DNA from: Geobacter sp. UBA5735
Lineage (GTDB): Bacteria > Desulfobacterota > Desulfuromonadia > Geobacterales > Geobacteraceae
Length of the DNA: 64,000 nucleotides
Direction of reading: 5' to 3'
NCBI GenBank assembly: GCA_002419385.1
Contig: DIFZ01000003.1
Span: forward strand, 1 to 64,000
Below the pieces are notes generated by a model that ran no database searches, was not told where the DNA came from, and worked only from the letters and a program-made list of their open reading frames with translations. The number at the start of each line of letters is the position of its first letter. Within the stretch, counting starts at the first letter, position 1. This document shows, in pieces, positions 1 to 8,255 of the stretch. Both the position numbers and the translations under genes were made by a program.

Positions 1-103
1 TTTGACGCTGTGGTCTGTCGCCTTAACGCAGCATAAACAAGAAGTCGCAATCTGTCAATGTGTAGACCTGACACCTTTATGCTTTTATGATCCTGGAGAT
101 GTT

Positions 104-421
104 TCAGCCCAAGGGGCCGATAAGAAGCACCAGCGGCATCAGCAGTACCAGCGTTGTCAACAGCCACCAGTTGGCCTCCTCGTTCTCGCCACGACCCTTC
201 AGCACGGCCCCTTTCCACGTCGATGCAACAGCGCCAAGAGTCGCCAGGAGTACCACTCCCAAGGCCATCAGGCCCCGGTTGGCGCAGCCGAAAACCGACT
301 TCGGGGTAAAGTAGAGCCCGACGATCGCGACAGTCGCCAACAACGGCAGCAGCAGATGCGCCATGATTTTCTTTTTCATGTCCCGGGCCTTTTTTCCGTT
401 TTCCATGTTTTTCAGCTCCAT
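104..421 (-). CDS. Small three-helix membrane protein, last gene of the ABC export operon
   Basis: This is a protein of about 105 residues that I do not recognise as a named family. After a Lys-rich N-terminus it has three hydrophobic stretches, at roughly residues 20-40, 50-66 and 85-103, so it is probably an inner-membrane protein. I chose the ATG at 421 because AGGAG lies five bases upstream; a GTG two codons earlier is possible. It begins 14 bases after the stop of the FtsX-type permease and is co-directional, so it is probably co-transcribed as an accessory subunit of that transporter. The role is inferred from position only. Confidence 0.6.
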   Translation of the reverse strand: MELKNMENGKKARDMKKKIMAHLLLPLLATVAIVGLYFTPKSVFGCANRGLMALGVVLLATLGAVASTWKGAVLKGRGENEEANWWLLTTLVLLMPLVLLIGPLG

Positions 422-435
422 ATTCACTCCTGTTT

Positions 436-1602
436 TCAGGTAACCCTCAGCGCCTCCACTATGTTCTTCCTGGCCGCACGGAACGCAGGGAAAACACCCC
501 CCACCAGGCCCATGACAAGCGAGAAGAGCAGTGATTTCCAGAAAATCTCGAAGGTGAGTGCAAAGCTGAACGCCAGTTCGGAAAACGTCTGGAAGTTCAT
601 GGTTGAAATTGTCAGCAGCTGAAGGAACGATGCCAGGAACAGCCCCGCGCAGCCGCCCGCGAATCCCAGCAGGAGGGACTCCAGGAGGAATGCTGCCAGG
701 ATGCTGCGCCGCTGGAATCCCAGGGCCCGCAGGGTGCCGATTTCGCCGGTGCGGTTGGCCACCGCCGCATACATGGTTATCATGGCGCCGATCACGGCGC
801 CGATGGAAAAGATGACCGTCAGCGAGAGTCCCAGGATGCGCAGGAACTTGGCCATCATCTCCGACTGGTCTGCGTAGTATCTGGTCTCCCGCCGCGCCTC
901 CAGCGTGAGGCGCGGGTCGTGCTCGAGCCGCTCCTTCACCCTGTCGAAATTCCTGGTATCCGCCAGCCTGAAGGTTACCGATGAGTAGACCGGCCTGCGG
1001 AAAGCCTGCATGAGCTGGTCTCCATCCCCCCAGATCTCGGAGCTGAAACCGCTGTTACCCGCATCGAATATACCGACCACGGTCCAGTCCCGCATCCCGA
1101 AGCGCAGCGACTCTCCCACGCCGCCGCCCTTGAAGCGGCGGGCGATGCTCGATCCGGCCATGATCTCGGCGGATCCGGGACGGGGCAACCTCCCCGCCAC
1201 CACCCTCACCTGGGGCCGGAGCACCAGGGACGACGCCTGGATTCCCCTGATGACCACATGGGACGGCTTATTGCTGCCCCGTTTCGGCAGGTTGACCAGG
1301 ACCACCATCTCCTTCGCCAGCAGCCGCCGGCCGTCGGCGCCGTAGGCAACCTCCGGCCCGGTCTCGACAATGGCGGCCTGGAGCCGCTCCACGCCGCTCT
1401 GCACCTCGGTGCCCGCTCCCTTTCTGGTGACGATCACGTTGTCGGGTGACCCGGTATCCACCAGGGTCTTCCGCAGGCCCTCGGACAGCATGAGGATGGC
1501 CGCGAAGACGAAGACCACCAGCGCCATGCCCGACGCGGTGAGGACCGTGGTAAGGCGCCGGGTCCAGAGATTGCGGAAACTGTAGGAGAAAGGGATACCC
1601 AT
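436..1602 (-). CDS. FtsX/MacB-type ABC transporter permease (second permease)
   Basis: This 388-residue protein has the MacB/FtsX layout. There is one transmembrane helix near residues 17-39, a periplasmic domain of about 200 residues, then three helices in the last 130 residues (near 258-283, 305-335 and 355-378). The C-terminal segment carries the family's 'GEIGTLRALGF' type motif before the third helix. It should work with the ATPase at 3468-4163 and the adaptor at 4164-5381 to move a lipid, lipoprotein or small hydrophobic substrate out of the inner membrane. The transposase module at about 1625-2313 separates it from the rest of the operon. No clear Shine-Dalgarno precedes its ATG, which may be a result of that insertion. 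Confidence 0.85.
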   Translation of the reverse strand: MGIPFSYSFRNLWTRRLTTVLTASGMALVVFVFAAILMLSEGLRKTLVDTGSPDNVIVTRKGAGTEVQSGVERLQAAIVETGPEVAYGADGRRLLAKEMVVLVNLPKRGSNKPSHVVIRGIQASSLVLRPQVRVVAGRLPRPGSAEIMAGSSIARRFKGGGVGESLRFGMRDWTVVGIFDAGNSGFSSEIWGDGDQLMQAFRRPVYSSVTFRLADTRNFDRVKERLEHDPRLTLEARRETRYYADQSEMMAKFLRILGLSLTVIFSIGAVIGAMITMYAAVANRTGEIGTLRALGFQRRSILAAFLLESLLLGFAGGCAGLFLASFLQLLTISTMNFQTFSELAFSFALTFEIFWKSLLFSLVMGLVGGVFPAFRAARKNIVEALRVT

Positions 1603-1624
1603 TGGTCAATTACCGTCAATTATC

Positions 1625-1657
1625 AGACCTGCCAGGTTTTCGAAACCTGGCAGGTCT
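1625..1657. repeat. REP palindrome, copy 1 (3' flank of the RAYT gene)
   Basis: This is a perfect inverted repeat with arms AGACCTGCCAGGTTT and AAACCTGGCAGGTCT around a TCG loop. It lies just downstream of the RAYT stop codon and shares the preceding bases (ATTATC) with copy 3 on the other side of that gene. The gene is therefore bracketed by directly repeated REPs. Confidence 0.9.
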
Positions 1658-1666
1658 TTGCATTTT

Positions 1667-2263
1667 CTAGTCAAAATCGCATTCCACAAGATGTCGGAGC
1701 TGGGTTTCGTCACACAGCCTATCATGCATCTCCACGAACCCTTCACGCCCCTGAAACCAGCTGAGCACTTCATCCCTTAGCAAGTGTGTCGGCTTCACGG
1801 AAACTAGCGCATGGTACGAAGAAAACGGATAACATCGAAAATCATCGACAAAACCATGTTTCTGGGGATTGAAATGAATATAGTGGATGAGGCGTGAAAA
1901 ATGATGCTCAGAACTGACTTCAATTCGTCCAAAGGGCTTTTCAAACAGACTGCCGGTTCGTTTGTAAGATGAGTTTATCGCTTTTGCATAGCTGTTGAAA
2001 AGATTGGAAAACTGTCGAGAATGAAGACCTGCCAGGTTTTTAGAAACCTGGCAGGTCTGGTTTTCCCTTATCCTGACCAGAAGATGAAAATGATTTCGCA
2101 TCAGACAATATGCAAATGTATCGCAAACAGGAAAAATGTATTTCTGGTATAAACGAAGGAAGTGAAGATAATTGCGTTCTTCCAGGAATATGTTTTCACG
2201 ATTGTTGCCACGGTTGAAGATATGAAAGTAATGTCCAGGTTCCAGGGGAACGTTGCCCGACAT
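1667..2263 (-). CDS. REP-associated tyrosine transposase (RAYT, Y1/HUH family)
   Basis: This is a 198-residue Y1-type HUH transposase of the IS200-like/RAYT branch. Residues 11-19 (HYFHIFNRG) are the family N-terminus. The HUH histidines lie in NHFHLLV at residues 57-63, and the candidate catalytic Tyr region with RTGSLFEK follows near 95-115. RAYTs cut and move single-stranded REP hairpins. Here the gene is bracketed by REP copies at 1625-1657 and 2281-2313. A third copy (2025-2058) lies inside the reading frame and encodes residues 69-80 in frame, just after the HUH motif. The frame is intact, so the protein may still be made. It sits between two permease genes of one ABC operon. Confidence 0.92.
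   Translation of the reverse strand: MSGNVPLEPGHYFHIFNRGNNRENIFLEERNYLHFLRLYQKYIFPVCDTFAYCLMRNHFHLLVRIRENQTCQVSKNLAGLHSRQFSNLFNSYAKAINSSYKRTGSLFEKPFGRIEVSSEHHFSRLIHYIHFNPQKHGFVDDFRCYPFSSYHALVSVKPTHLLRDEVLSWFQGREGFVEMHDRLCDETQLRHLVECDFD
2025..2058. repeat. REP palindrome, copy 2, inside the RAYT coding sequence
   Basis: The arms are the same 15 bases as in copy 1, here around a four-base TTAG loop (34 bases in total). It is translated in frame as residues 69-80 of the transposase. Confidence 0.9.
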
Positions 2264-2280
2264 AGGTGACTCCTATTATC

Positions 2281-2313
2281 AGACCTGCCAGGTTTTCGAA
2301 ACCTGGAAGGTCT
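2281..2313. repeat. REP palindrome, copy 3 (5' flank of the RAYT gene)
   Basis: This has the same arms and TCG loop as copy 1, with one mismatch in the right arm (GGAAGG for GGCAGG). It is in the same orientation as copy 1 and lies between the transposase start and the permease stop at 2324. Confidence 0.88.
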
Positions 2314-2323
2314 TTCATTCAAT

Positions 2324-3481
2324 TCACCCGATCCTGCTCAATCCCTCGGCTATCCGCATGTTCGCCGCGCGCCATGCAGGAAAGATCCCCGCCACCACGC
2401 CAACCAGCAGCGCGGCAGCTATGTCCATGTAGATGGTTGATGCCGACACGTTGAAAATTGGCAGGTAGTTGGACATGGCTGCCGCAAAAGCCCTGGCTGC
2501 GGGAAAGGTCAGCGCGATGCCGAGCGCGCAACCGGTCATGGTCAGCACCAGGGACTCGCCGAAGATCATCCCGGCTATGTGGCCGGCGCCGAAGCCCAGA
2601 GTCTTGAAAACCGCATATCCTCCGATGCGTTCCCTGGCGGTCATGGCCATGGTATTGGCCACTACAGCCATGATAATGATAATCACGACAAATGAAACAA
2701 GCTTTATGGCAATGACTATGGCCTCTGTCATGGAAATGAATCCCAGGGCAAAGGCCTTTTCCGACTCGGTAAGCGTCTCGGCAAGGGAGTTCCTGAAGAT
2801 GCCGTCAATGGCCAGCGTCACGTCTGAAGAAAGCGCAGGGCTGGTTATTCCGATCATGTAGAAACCCACTTGGTCGGCCCTGCGGGGGACGAGCTTTTTC
2901 ATCGTTTCGTTCAGGTAGTTCCAGTGGAAGAACATCTGGCTCTCATCAGCGGTCTTGTCCCTGCCATGGTAAATGCCCCGCAGCACGAACTCCCAGTCGC
3001 CCGGGAAAATGGTTCCCTTGAGCACGATGCTGTCGCCGATCTTCCAGCCGAAGCGGTCCGCCAGCTTGCGCCCGGCGACGCACGCCTTGCGGTCCCTGAC
3101 CACCGCTGCATGCTGTTCCGGCGGAAGAATGAACTCCGTGTAGAGCTTGAGATAGCTTTCGATGTCGACGGCGAAATTGGCAAACAGGTTCTTCTCATCG
3201 ATGTAGATGCCCCCGAACCAGTTGCCGTAGGAAACGATTTTCACCCCTTCGATCTGGCGGATGCGGTCCTTGTAGGAAATGGGCAGGGGAAAGATGAGGG
3301 AGATGGCGTTGCGGGTGACGAGGCGGCTGGCTGACGAAGCTTCCACACCGGCGTACCAGGCATCGATGAAGGTCCTCAGCATGCCGAAGGCCAGTATGGC
3401 TACGGTTATGCCCAGGACCGTCAGAAACGTCCGTAACCGGTGGCGAAAGGCGTTTCTCCAGAGGAGCTTAAGCGCAAACAT
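2324..3481 (-). CDS. FtsX/DevC-type ABC transporter permease (first permease)
   Basis: This is a 385-residue permease with one N-terminal helix (about residues 17-40), a large periplasmic domain, and three C-terminal helices (near 262-290, 308-338 and 350-376). It is similar in plan to the permease at 436-1602 but clearly not a duplicate, which suggests a heteromeric transporter. Its start overlaps the end of the ATPase gene by 14 bases, so translational coupling is likely. The expected partners are the ATPase (3468-4163) and the HlyD-type adaptor (4164-5381). The substrate cannot be told from the sequence. Confidence 0.87.
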   Translation of the reverse strand: MFALKLLWRNAFRHRLRTFLTVLGITVAILAFGMLRTFIDAWYAGVEASSASRLVTRNAISLIFPLPISYKDRIRQIEGVKIVSYGNWFGGIYIDEKNLFANFAVDIESYLKLYTEFILPPEQHAAVVRDRKACVAGRKLADRFGWKIGDSIVLKGTIFPGDWEFVLRGIYHGRDKTADESQMFFHWNYLNETMKKLVPRRADQVGFYMIGITSPALSSDVTLAIDGIFRNSLAETLTESEKAFALGFISMTEAIVIAIKLVSFVVIIIIMAVVANTMAMTARERIGGYAVFKTLGFGAGHIAGMIFGESLVLTMTGCALGIALTFPAARAFAAAMSNYLPIFNVSASTIYMDIAAALLVGVVAGIFPAWRAANMRIAEGLSRIG

Positions 3482-4163
3482 CTTTCAGTTCACCCTTCTC
3501 CAGGTAGCGGATGGTATGGGCCTTGTCCGCAGCGCGGGGATCGTGGGTCACCATGATGATGGTCTTGCCCGATTCATGGTTCAGGCGGTCGACAAGGTCC
3601 AGGATCTCGCCGGCCGAGTGGCGGTCCAGGTCGCCGGTCGGTTCGTCCGCAACCAGGATGGCGGGGTCGGTGACCACCGCACGGGCAATGGCAACCCGCT
3701 GCTGCTGGCCGCCGGAGAGCTGGGAGGGATAGTGGGCCATCCGGTCGGCGAGCCCTACCACGCGCAGAGCGGTTTCCACGTGGTCCCGGCGTTCTTTTTT
3801 GGAGAGCCTGGTGAGGAGGAGGGGGAGTTCCACGTTCTCAAAGGCGGTCAGTACCGGTATCAGGTTGTAGAACTGGAATATGAAGCCGACATTGAGAGCC
3901 CTCCAGCCCGCCAGAGCGGTTTCGTCAAGGGTCGTGATGTCTATCCCGCCGATTTCTATGGTGCCGCAATCCGCCTTGTCTATGCCGGCCAGTAGGTTGA
4001 GCAGGGTGCTCTTGCCCGATCCCGACGGGCCCATCAGCGCCAGGAACTCGCCGTCGGGAATGTCGAAGCTGATATCCTCCAGGACCGGGATGACCTGGCT
4101 CCCCCTGCGGTAGGATTTTGAGAGATTGCGAATCCTGACGATTGGCTTGTCCGGGTTTCCCAT
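3468..4163 (-). CDS. LolD/MacB-type ABC transporter ATPase
   Basis: This is a 231-residue nucleotide-binding subunit. Walker A is GPSGSGKS at residues 45-52, the signature is LSGGQQQRVAIARA near 149-162, and Walker B with the following loop is ILVADEPTGDLD near 170-181. The 'DEPTGDLD' form is typical of the LolD/MacB/FtsE group, which pairs with FtsX-type permeases. Its ATG follows the adaptor's stop codon directly, and its 3' end overlaps the permease gene. It hydrolyses ATP in the cytoplasm to drive the export complex. Confidence 0.93.
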   Translation of the reverse strand: MGNPDKPIVRIRNLSKSYRRGSQVIPVLEDISFDIPDGEFLALMGPSGSGKSTLLNLLAGIDKADCGTIEIGGIDITTLDETALAGWRALNVGFIFQFYNLIPVLTAFENVELPLLLTRLSKKERRDHVETALRVVGLADRMAHYPSQLSGGQQQRVAIARAVVTDPAILVADEPTGDLDRHSAGEILDLVDRLNHESGKTIIMVTHDPRAADKAHTIRYLEKGELKDVCA

Positions 4164-5381
4164 TCACTTTTCCACGATCTTGATGCGGGCCCCGTCCGTG
4201 AGGCTGTCGTCAGGGCTCTGCACTACCCTGTCGCCGGCCTTGACGCCACGGACGATCTCCACCACGTCTCCCAGGCGCTCCCCGAGGGTCACGGGAGTTT
4301 CAACAGCACGCTCATCCCTGGCCAGAAAAACCACCTTTCTGCCGCGACGTTCCACAACCGCGGCATGCGCTGCCGTGATCCTGGGCGTGCGCTCCCCGCC
4401 TTCCAGCGGCCTGGAGAGAAAAGCCACCTTGGCGCTCATCTCGGGCAGGATGCGCCGGTCGGTTTCGTCAAAACGGACCTTCACCAGGACGGTCGCCTTG
4501 CTCCGGTCCGCGGTTGGCACGATCATGTGGACCGTACCGCAAAAACGGTTCTCCGGCAACGCATCCAGCTGGATCTCGCACGGCTGGCCGGTCCGGACCT
4601 GCTCCAGATTGGATTCGGCCACGTCCACCTCGACCTGCAGCGACCCCATGTCGGCCAGGGTCACCACGGCGGCCTTGGCATTGGCGGCGGCCGCGAACGG
4701 CGTCACGATATCCCCCACATCGGCGTTCTTGGTGAGTACCACCGCGTCGAACGGCGCCCGGATCATGGTGAATTCCACTGCCACGCGGGCAGCGTCAAGT
4801 GCGGCCGCAGCCGATCCGATACCTGCCTGCGCTCCGGCCACGGCCGCTCTTGCTTTGCGGTAACGGGCTTCAGCCGTGTCAAACTCCGAACGGGCAACGA
4901 TCCCCTGGGAGACGAGCGATTTCAGCCGGCCGTAGGATAGCTCGGCGTCGTGCAGTTCCGCCCTGGCCTGTTCCAGCATGGTTCGTGAATTTATCAGGTT
5001 AGCCGCGGCCTGTTCCCGGCTGGCGGCAACATCTTCGCTCTCGAGCCTGGCAAGGATGTCCCCCTGCTTCACCCTGCTGCCCTCTTCAACGCCGAGCCAC
5101 ACCAGCCGTCCCGACGCCTTGGAAGCGACGGCCGCCTTGCGCTGCGCAACCACATAACCGCTTGCGTTCAGCAGCGTGATCGCCTGGGACGGATAGGTCT
5201 TCTGGATCGTAACGACCTGCACTTCCCGGACGGGTTTCAGCATGCCGCTGAAAAAGAGCCCCGCCAGGACGGCAACGATGACCGCCCCGATGATCCAGTA
5301 GCGGCGCCTTCCGTGTCCCGAAGGGCGATCCGCTGCTGCAGACTTGTCGATCCTCAATTTCGCGAGGTCTTCCTGTGCCAT
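4164..5381 (-). CDS. HlyD/MacA-type periplasmic adaptor subunit
   Basis: This is a protein of about 405 residues with one N-terminal membrane anchor (roughly residues 30-50). It then has a biotinyl-lipoyl-like half, a long Ala/Glu/Arg-rich alpha-hairpin (roughly residues 115-195), a second lipoyl half (FTMIRAPFDAVVL) and a beta-barrel plus membrane-proximal region. This is the membrane-fusion-protein layout that links an inner-membrane ABC or RND pump to the outer membrane. I chose the ATG at 5381, which gives the N-terminus MAQEDLAKL; an in-frame GTG at 5432 would add 17 residues. It is the first gene of the operon. Confidence 0.88.
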   Translation of the reverse strand: MAQEDLAKLRIDKSAAADRPSGHGRRRYWIIGAVIVAVLAGLFFSGMLKPVREVQVVTIQKTYPSQAITLLNASGYVVAQRKAAVASKASGRLVWLGVEEGSRVKQGDILARLESEDVAASREQAAANLINSRTMLEQARAELHDAELSYGRLKSLVSQGIVARSEFDTAEARYRKARAAVAGAQAGIGSAAAALDAARVAVEFTMIRAPFDAVVLTKNADVGDIVTPFAAAANAKAAVVTLADMGSLQVEVDVAESNLEQVRTGQPCEIQLDALPENRFCGTVHMIVPTADRSKATVLVKVRFDETDRRILPEMSAKVAFLSRPLEGGERTPRITAAHAAVVERRGRKVVFLARDERAVETPVTLGERLGDVVEIVRGVKAGDRVVQSPDDSLTDGARIKIVEK

Positions 5382-5604
5382 ACCCGTTCGCATACCCCCC
5401 TGGCGCCATGAGGATCTCCTCAGGATCTCCACGGAAAATCTTCACGGCGACTTCAGCAGCCTCTCCCCAGATTTTTCTTTTTCGACCGGCAGAGGAGAAT
5501 AACTGTCTTCACAACATAAGCTATCGAAAGCAGAGCACAATTTCCGCTCCATGAGGTTATCACGTCGCGGGAAAACCACAACGGCAGGCGCAACAAGCCG
5601 TTGT

Positions 5605-5886
5605 CTAGATCTCCTCGATCTCCACGCTCACCACGTCCACGTCCGGCCGCTCCTCCACCAGCCGTTCCTCCAGCTTCTCAAGGGTCTTCCGCGCCTCGAC
5701 GCGGCTCCCGCTGACGGTGACGAACCCCAGGACCGCCTCGCCGTGCACATCCTGGAGATCAACCTCGGCGGCTGCCACGTTGAAGTTGTTCCGGGCCCGG
5801 GCAAGGATGCTCTTGACGATCCCCCGCTTCCCCTTGAGGGAGCGGCTCAGGAGACGGAGATGAACAACCGCAGCAAAGACATGCAT
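5605..5886 (-). CDS. DUF503 family protein
   Basis: This is a 93-residue protein of the DUF503/YlxP-like family, recognised by its N-terminal MHVFAAVVHLRL strand and the SLKGKRGIVKSIL motif. It is a small ferredoxin-like fold of uncertain role; homologues are often found near translation factors, but not here. I preferred the internal ATG at 5886, which matches the usual family start; 13 more residues are possible upstream. It is divergent from the NRDE gene, with a REP palindrome between them. Confidence 0.8.
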   Translation of the reverse strand: MHVFAAVVHLRLLSRSLKGKRGIVKSILARARNNFNVAAAEVDLQDVHGEAVLGFVTVSGSRVEARKTLEKLEERLVEERPDVDVVSVEIEEI

Positions 5887-5943
5887 GGAGACAACCCTCC
5901 CGACGAAGCCTGAGAAAAACAGCATCTTCAGTCTTCAACCCAC

Positions 5944-5976
5944 AGACCTGCCAGGTTTTCAAAACCTGGCAGGTTT
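5944..5976. repeat. REP palindrome, copy 4 (solitary)
   Basis: The left arm is identical to copy 1 (AGACCTGCCAGGTTT), the loop is TCA and the right arm is AAACCTGGCAGGTTT. It lies alone between the divergent DUF503 and NRDE genes, about 3.6 kb from the RAYT module. Confidence 0.85.
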
Positions 5977-6035
5977 CTCCGGCTTCGGGTATACTCAGAG
6001 GCACCGCAACCCGTTATCCAGGAGACACACGGACC

Positions 6036-6806
6036 ATGTGCCTGATACTGTTTGCCTATCGCCACCATCCGCGGTATCCGCTCATCGTTGCTGCCAACCG
6101 GGACGAATTCCATGAACGCCCAACCGCTCCGGCATCCTTTTGGGATACCACGCCGCCCATCCTGGCAGGCACGGACCTGCGGGGAGGCGGCACGTGGTTC
6201 GGCATCACCCGGGAGTGCAAATTTGCCGCTGTGGTGAACTACCGGGATCCGGACTCCCGGAAGGTCGACGCGCCGTCCCGGGGAAATCTCGTCACGGAAT
6301 TTCTCCTGAGCCGCGCCCCGTCCGAAGACTTCCTGGACATCCTGAGGAAAAAGGCTGGATTCTACAGCGGCTTCTCCCTCCTGTTCGGAAATGCGGACCA
6401 CCTGTTCTGCGTTTCCAACCAGGGCGCGATGCCGCCCCTGGTCCAGCCGGGCATCCACGGCCTGAGCAACCACCTGCTGGACACCCCCTGGCCCAAGGTG
6501 ATACGGGGAAAAGAACGCCTGGAAAAGCTCCTTGGCGACGGCAACCAGCCTTCAGTCGAAGGACTGTTCGCCCTGCTGACCGATCACTCCCTGCCGGACG
6601 ACCATCTCCTTCCCGATACCGGCGTCGGCATGGAAAAGGAACGTCTCCTCGCCCCCCTCTTCATCTCCGGCACCGGCTACGGGACACGGTCATCCACAGT
6701 ACTCGTCTTAGACCGGGACGGTGAAGTTACCTTCTCGGAGCGCACCTGGCACGGCACTCCCGACCACGGCACGACAGTGACCCACCGCTTTCAGATCAAA
6801 AAGTGA
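6036..6806 (+). CDS. NRDE (TANGO2-like) family protein
   Basis: This 256-residue protein begins MCLILFAY with the conserved Cys2 and carries the family-naming NRDE motif at residues 21-24, followed by ERPT. A GGGTWFG-like segment and a GLSNHLLDTPW-like segment match the family. Biochemical roles are poorly known; eukaryotic TANGO2 has been linked to Golgi organisation and haem handling. The ATG follows a modest upstream purine stretch. It converges on the CinA-like gene, with only four bases between the stops. Confidence 0.88.
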   Translation: MCLILFAYRHHPRYPLIVAANRDEFHERPTAPASFWDTTPPILAGTDLRGGGTWFGITRECKFAAVVNYRDPDSRKVDAPSRGNLVTEFLLSRAPSEDFLDILRKKAGFYSGFSLLFGNADHLFCVSNQGAMPPLVQPGIHGLSNHLLDTPWPKVIRGKERLEKLLGDGNQPSVEGLFALLTDHSLPDDHLLPDTGVGMEKERLLAPLFISGTGYGTRSSTVLVLDRDGEVTFSERTWHGTPDHGTTVTHRFQIKK

Positions 6807-6810
6807 TACG

Positions 6811-7632
6811 TCACACCTTGTCCCAATTGTCAATCCCGATCCCGCTCAACCCCTCTCGCAACTCCTGATAGGCCGCGTCCACAAGCTGATCCCGCTCATC
6901 CGCCTCGCCGCCGGTAACGGTAAGGGTGATATCCAGTTCCGGGGTTTCGCCCAAGGTCCTGGCCAGAGACTTGATGTACACGCGGGGATGGGAAGGAACC
7001 ACCCGGCTCAGGACCGGCTCGAGGATCGACTCGTCATTGCAGCGGACCGTCATGGCCCTTGTCAGCGACCCCCCATCTCCGAGGGTTTCGCGAAGAAACG
7101 GCTCGAGAGAGGTGGTGATGATCCCCTTGAACTCCGACGGCACCCCGGGCAGACAGATGATCGCGGTTTTCCCCACGCGGACCAGGACGCCGGGCGCGGT
7201 CCCCACCGGATTGTGGAGCGGCTCCGCTCCCACCGGCAGCCAGGCCATCTTTTCCCGTGCCGGGTTGAGCCCCCCCTGGGCCATGATCCCCCTGGCGAAG
7301 AAATCGTCATAGCTATCCTTTACCATCTGCCGGGCTTGCTCATCGAGCCTCAGCTCCAGGCCGGCGCCTTCGCTGACCGCCGCGACGGTCAGGTCGTCGG
7401 CTGTGGGTCCGAGCCCGCCCGACGTAATGAGGATATCCGCACCGCGCCCAATGGCAGCCCGGGTCGCGGCGGAAATTTCTTCGGGGATATCGCGCAGCAT
7501 GGTGGCCCGGGCAACGTAACCGCCCCGGCCGTTGATCAACTTGCAGATCCAGTTGGTGTTGGTGTCCTGGATATCGCCGATCAGGATTTCGTTTCCCACC
7601 ACGAGAATTTCAACGGTAACGGGTTTCGACAT
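6811..7632 (-). CDS. CinA-like molybdopterin-binding domain protein
   Basis: This 273-residue protein has the MoCF_biosynth/CinA N-terminal domain. ILVVGNEILIGD is at the start, NTNWI near residues 25-29, and TSGGLGPTADDLT near 70-82. The C-terminal nicotinamide-nucleotide amidase domain of full CinA is absent, so this is the short stand-alone form. Homologues bind nucleotides or pterins, or hydrolyse ADP-ribose; which of these applies here is not shown by the sequence. A C-tract fold-back repeat lies directly upstream. Confidence 0.87.
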   Translation of the reverse strand: MSKPVTVEILVVGNEILIGDIQDTNTNWICKLINGRGGYVARATMLRDIPEEISAATRAAIGRGADILITSGGLGPTADDLTVAAVSEGAGLELRLDEQARQMVKDSYDDFFARGIMAQGGLNPAREKMAWLPVGAEPLHNPVGTAPGVLVRVGKTAIICLPGVPSEFKGIITTSLEPFLRETLGDGGSLTRAMTVRCNDESILEPVLSRVVPSHPRVYIKSLARTLGETPELDITLTVTGGEADERDQLVDAAYQELREGLSGIGIDNWDKV

Positions 7633-7651
7633 GGAACCTCCCTTTTTTAAA

Positions 7652-7755
7652 AAATCCCCCTCAATCCCCCTTTCTCAAAGGGGGAAGTTTTCTGATACCC
7701 GGATTCTACAAAGAAACTTTGCCCCCCTTTATGAAAGGGGGGTCAGGGGGGATTT
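7652..7755. repeat. C-tract fold-back element, copy 1
   Basis: The element starts AAATCCCCCTC and ends with the near-complement GGGGGGATTT. Each half contains its own hairpin (CCCCCTTT-CTC-AAAGGGGG and CCCCCCTTT-ATG-AAAGGGGGG). A related copy lies at 44308-44399. The layout resembles a MITE-like repeat with terminal inverted repeats. Confidence 0.8.
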
Positions 7756-7874
7756 CGCTGACTCTTTGTTGAGAAAACAGTGTACCACAAAAAGGGAAAT
7801 TTCAACTCATGAAGAAGAAAAGCAGGGCAGGAACTGAGGGAGCTTTACGTAGATGAAAGAGCAGTTGCGGACGC

Positions 7875-8255
7875 TTACCCGCTGCTGCTCTTGGTGATGA
7901 GCACAACACCGATGCAGACCAGGACCGTACCGGCCCAGCGGAGCGGGGTGACGACCTCGCCGAGGAAATACTGCGAAAGGAATGCTACCAGGACATAGTT
8001 GAGCGCCTGCATGGGCAGCGCCACGGACAGGTCTTCCCATGAGAGCACCGCCAGCCAGAGGAAGAAGAACACGGCGAGCATGGCAGTGCCGAACACCAGC
8101 TTGGGGCTGGTGAGGGCCTGGTAGGCGGCCGACATGATTCCCCGCAGGTTCATGACCGACAGGTCACCCAACTCCTTCATACCCTTGGTCAGCAGGATAT
8201 CCCCGATTGTTCCGGCGGTTACCGCCAGCAGCATGACAACTACTGTCTTAAGCAT
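7875..8255 (-). CDS. Small multidrug/EamA-type membrane transporter
   Basis: This 126-residue protein has four predicted helices (near residues 3-20, 55-72, 78-97 and 102-121), the size and plan of EmrE-like or half-EamA transporters. It overlaps the 3'-terminal neighbour hpnK by 8 bases, so it is probably translated with it. Together with HpnK and HpnJ, a role in moving a lipid or sugar-lipid intermediate across the inner membrane is a fair guess, but the sequence does not prove it. Confidence 0.75.
   Translation of the reverse strand: MLKTVVVMLLAVTAGTIGDILLTKGMKELGDLSVMNLRGIMSAAYQALTSPKLVFGTAMLAVFFFLWLAVLSWEDLSVALPMQALNYVLVAFLSQYFLGEVVTPLRWAGTVLVCIGVVLITKSSSG

Noticed and set aside
2..622. 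A 206-codon plus-strand open frame at the left edge
   Set aside because: It runs antisense to the small membrane protein and the permease, has no family-like motif, and is Gln/His/Arg-rich as expected for a GC-rich shadow frame.
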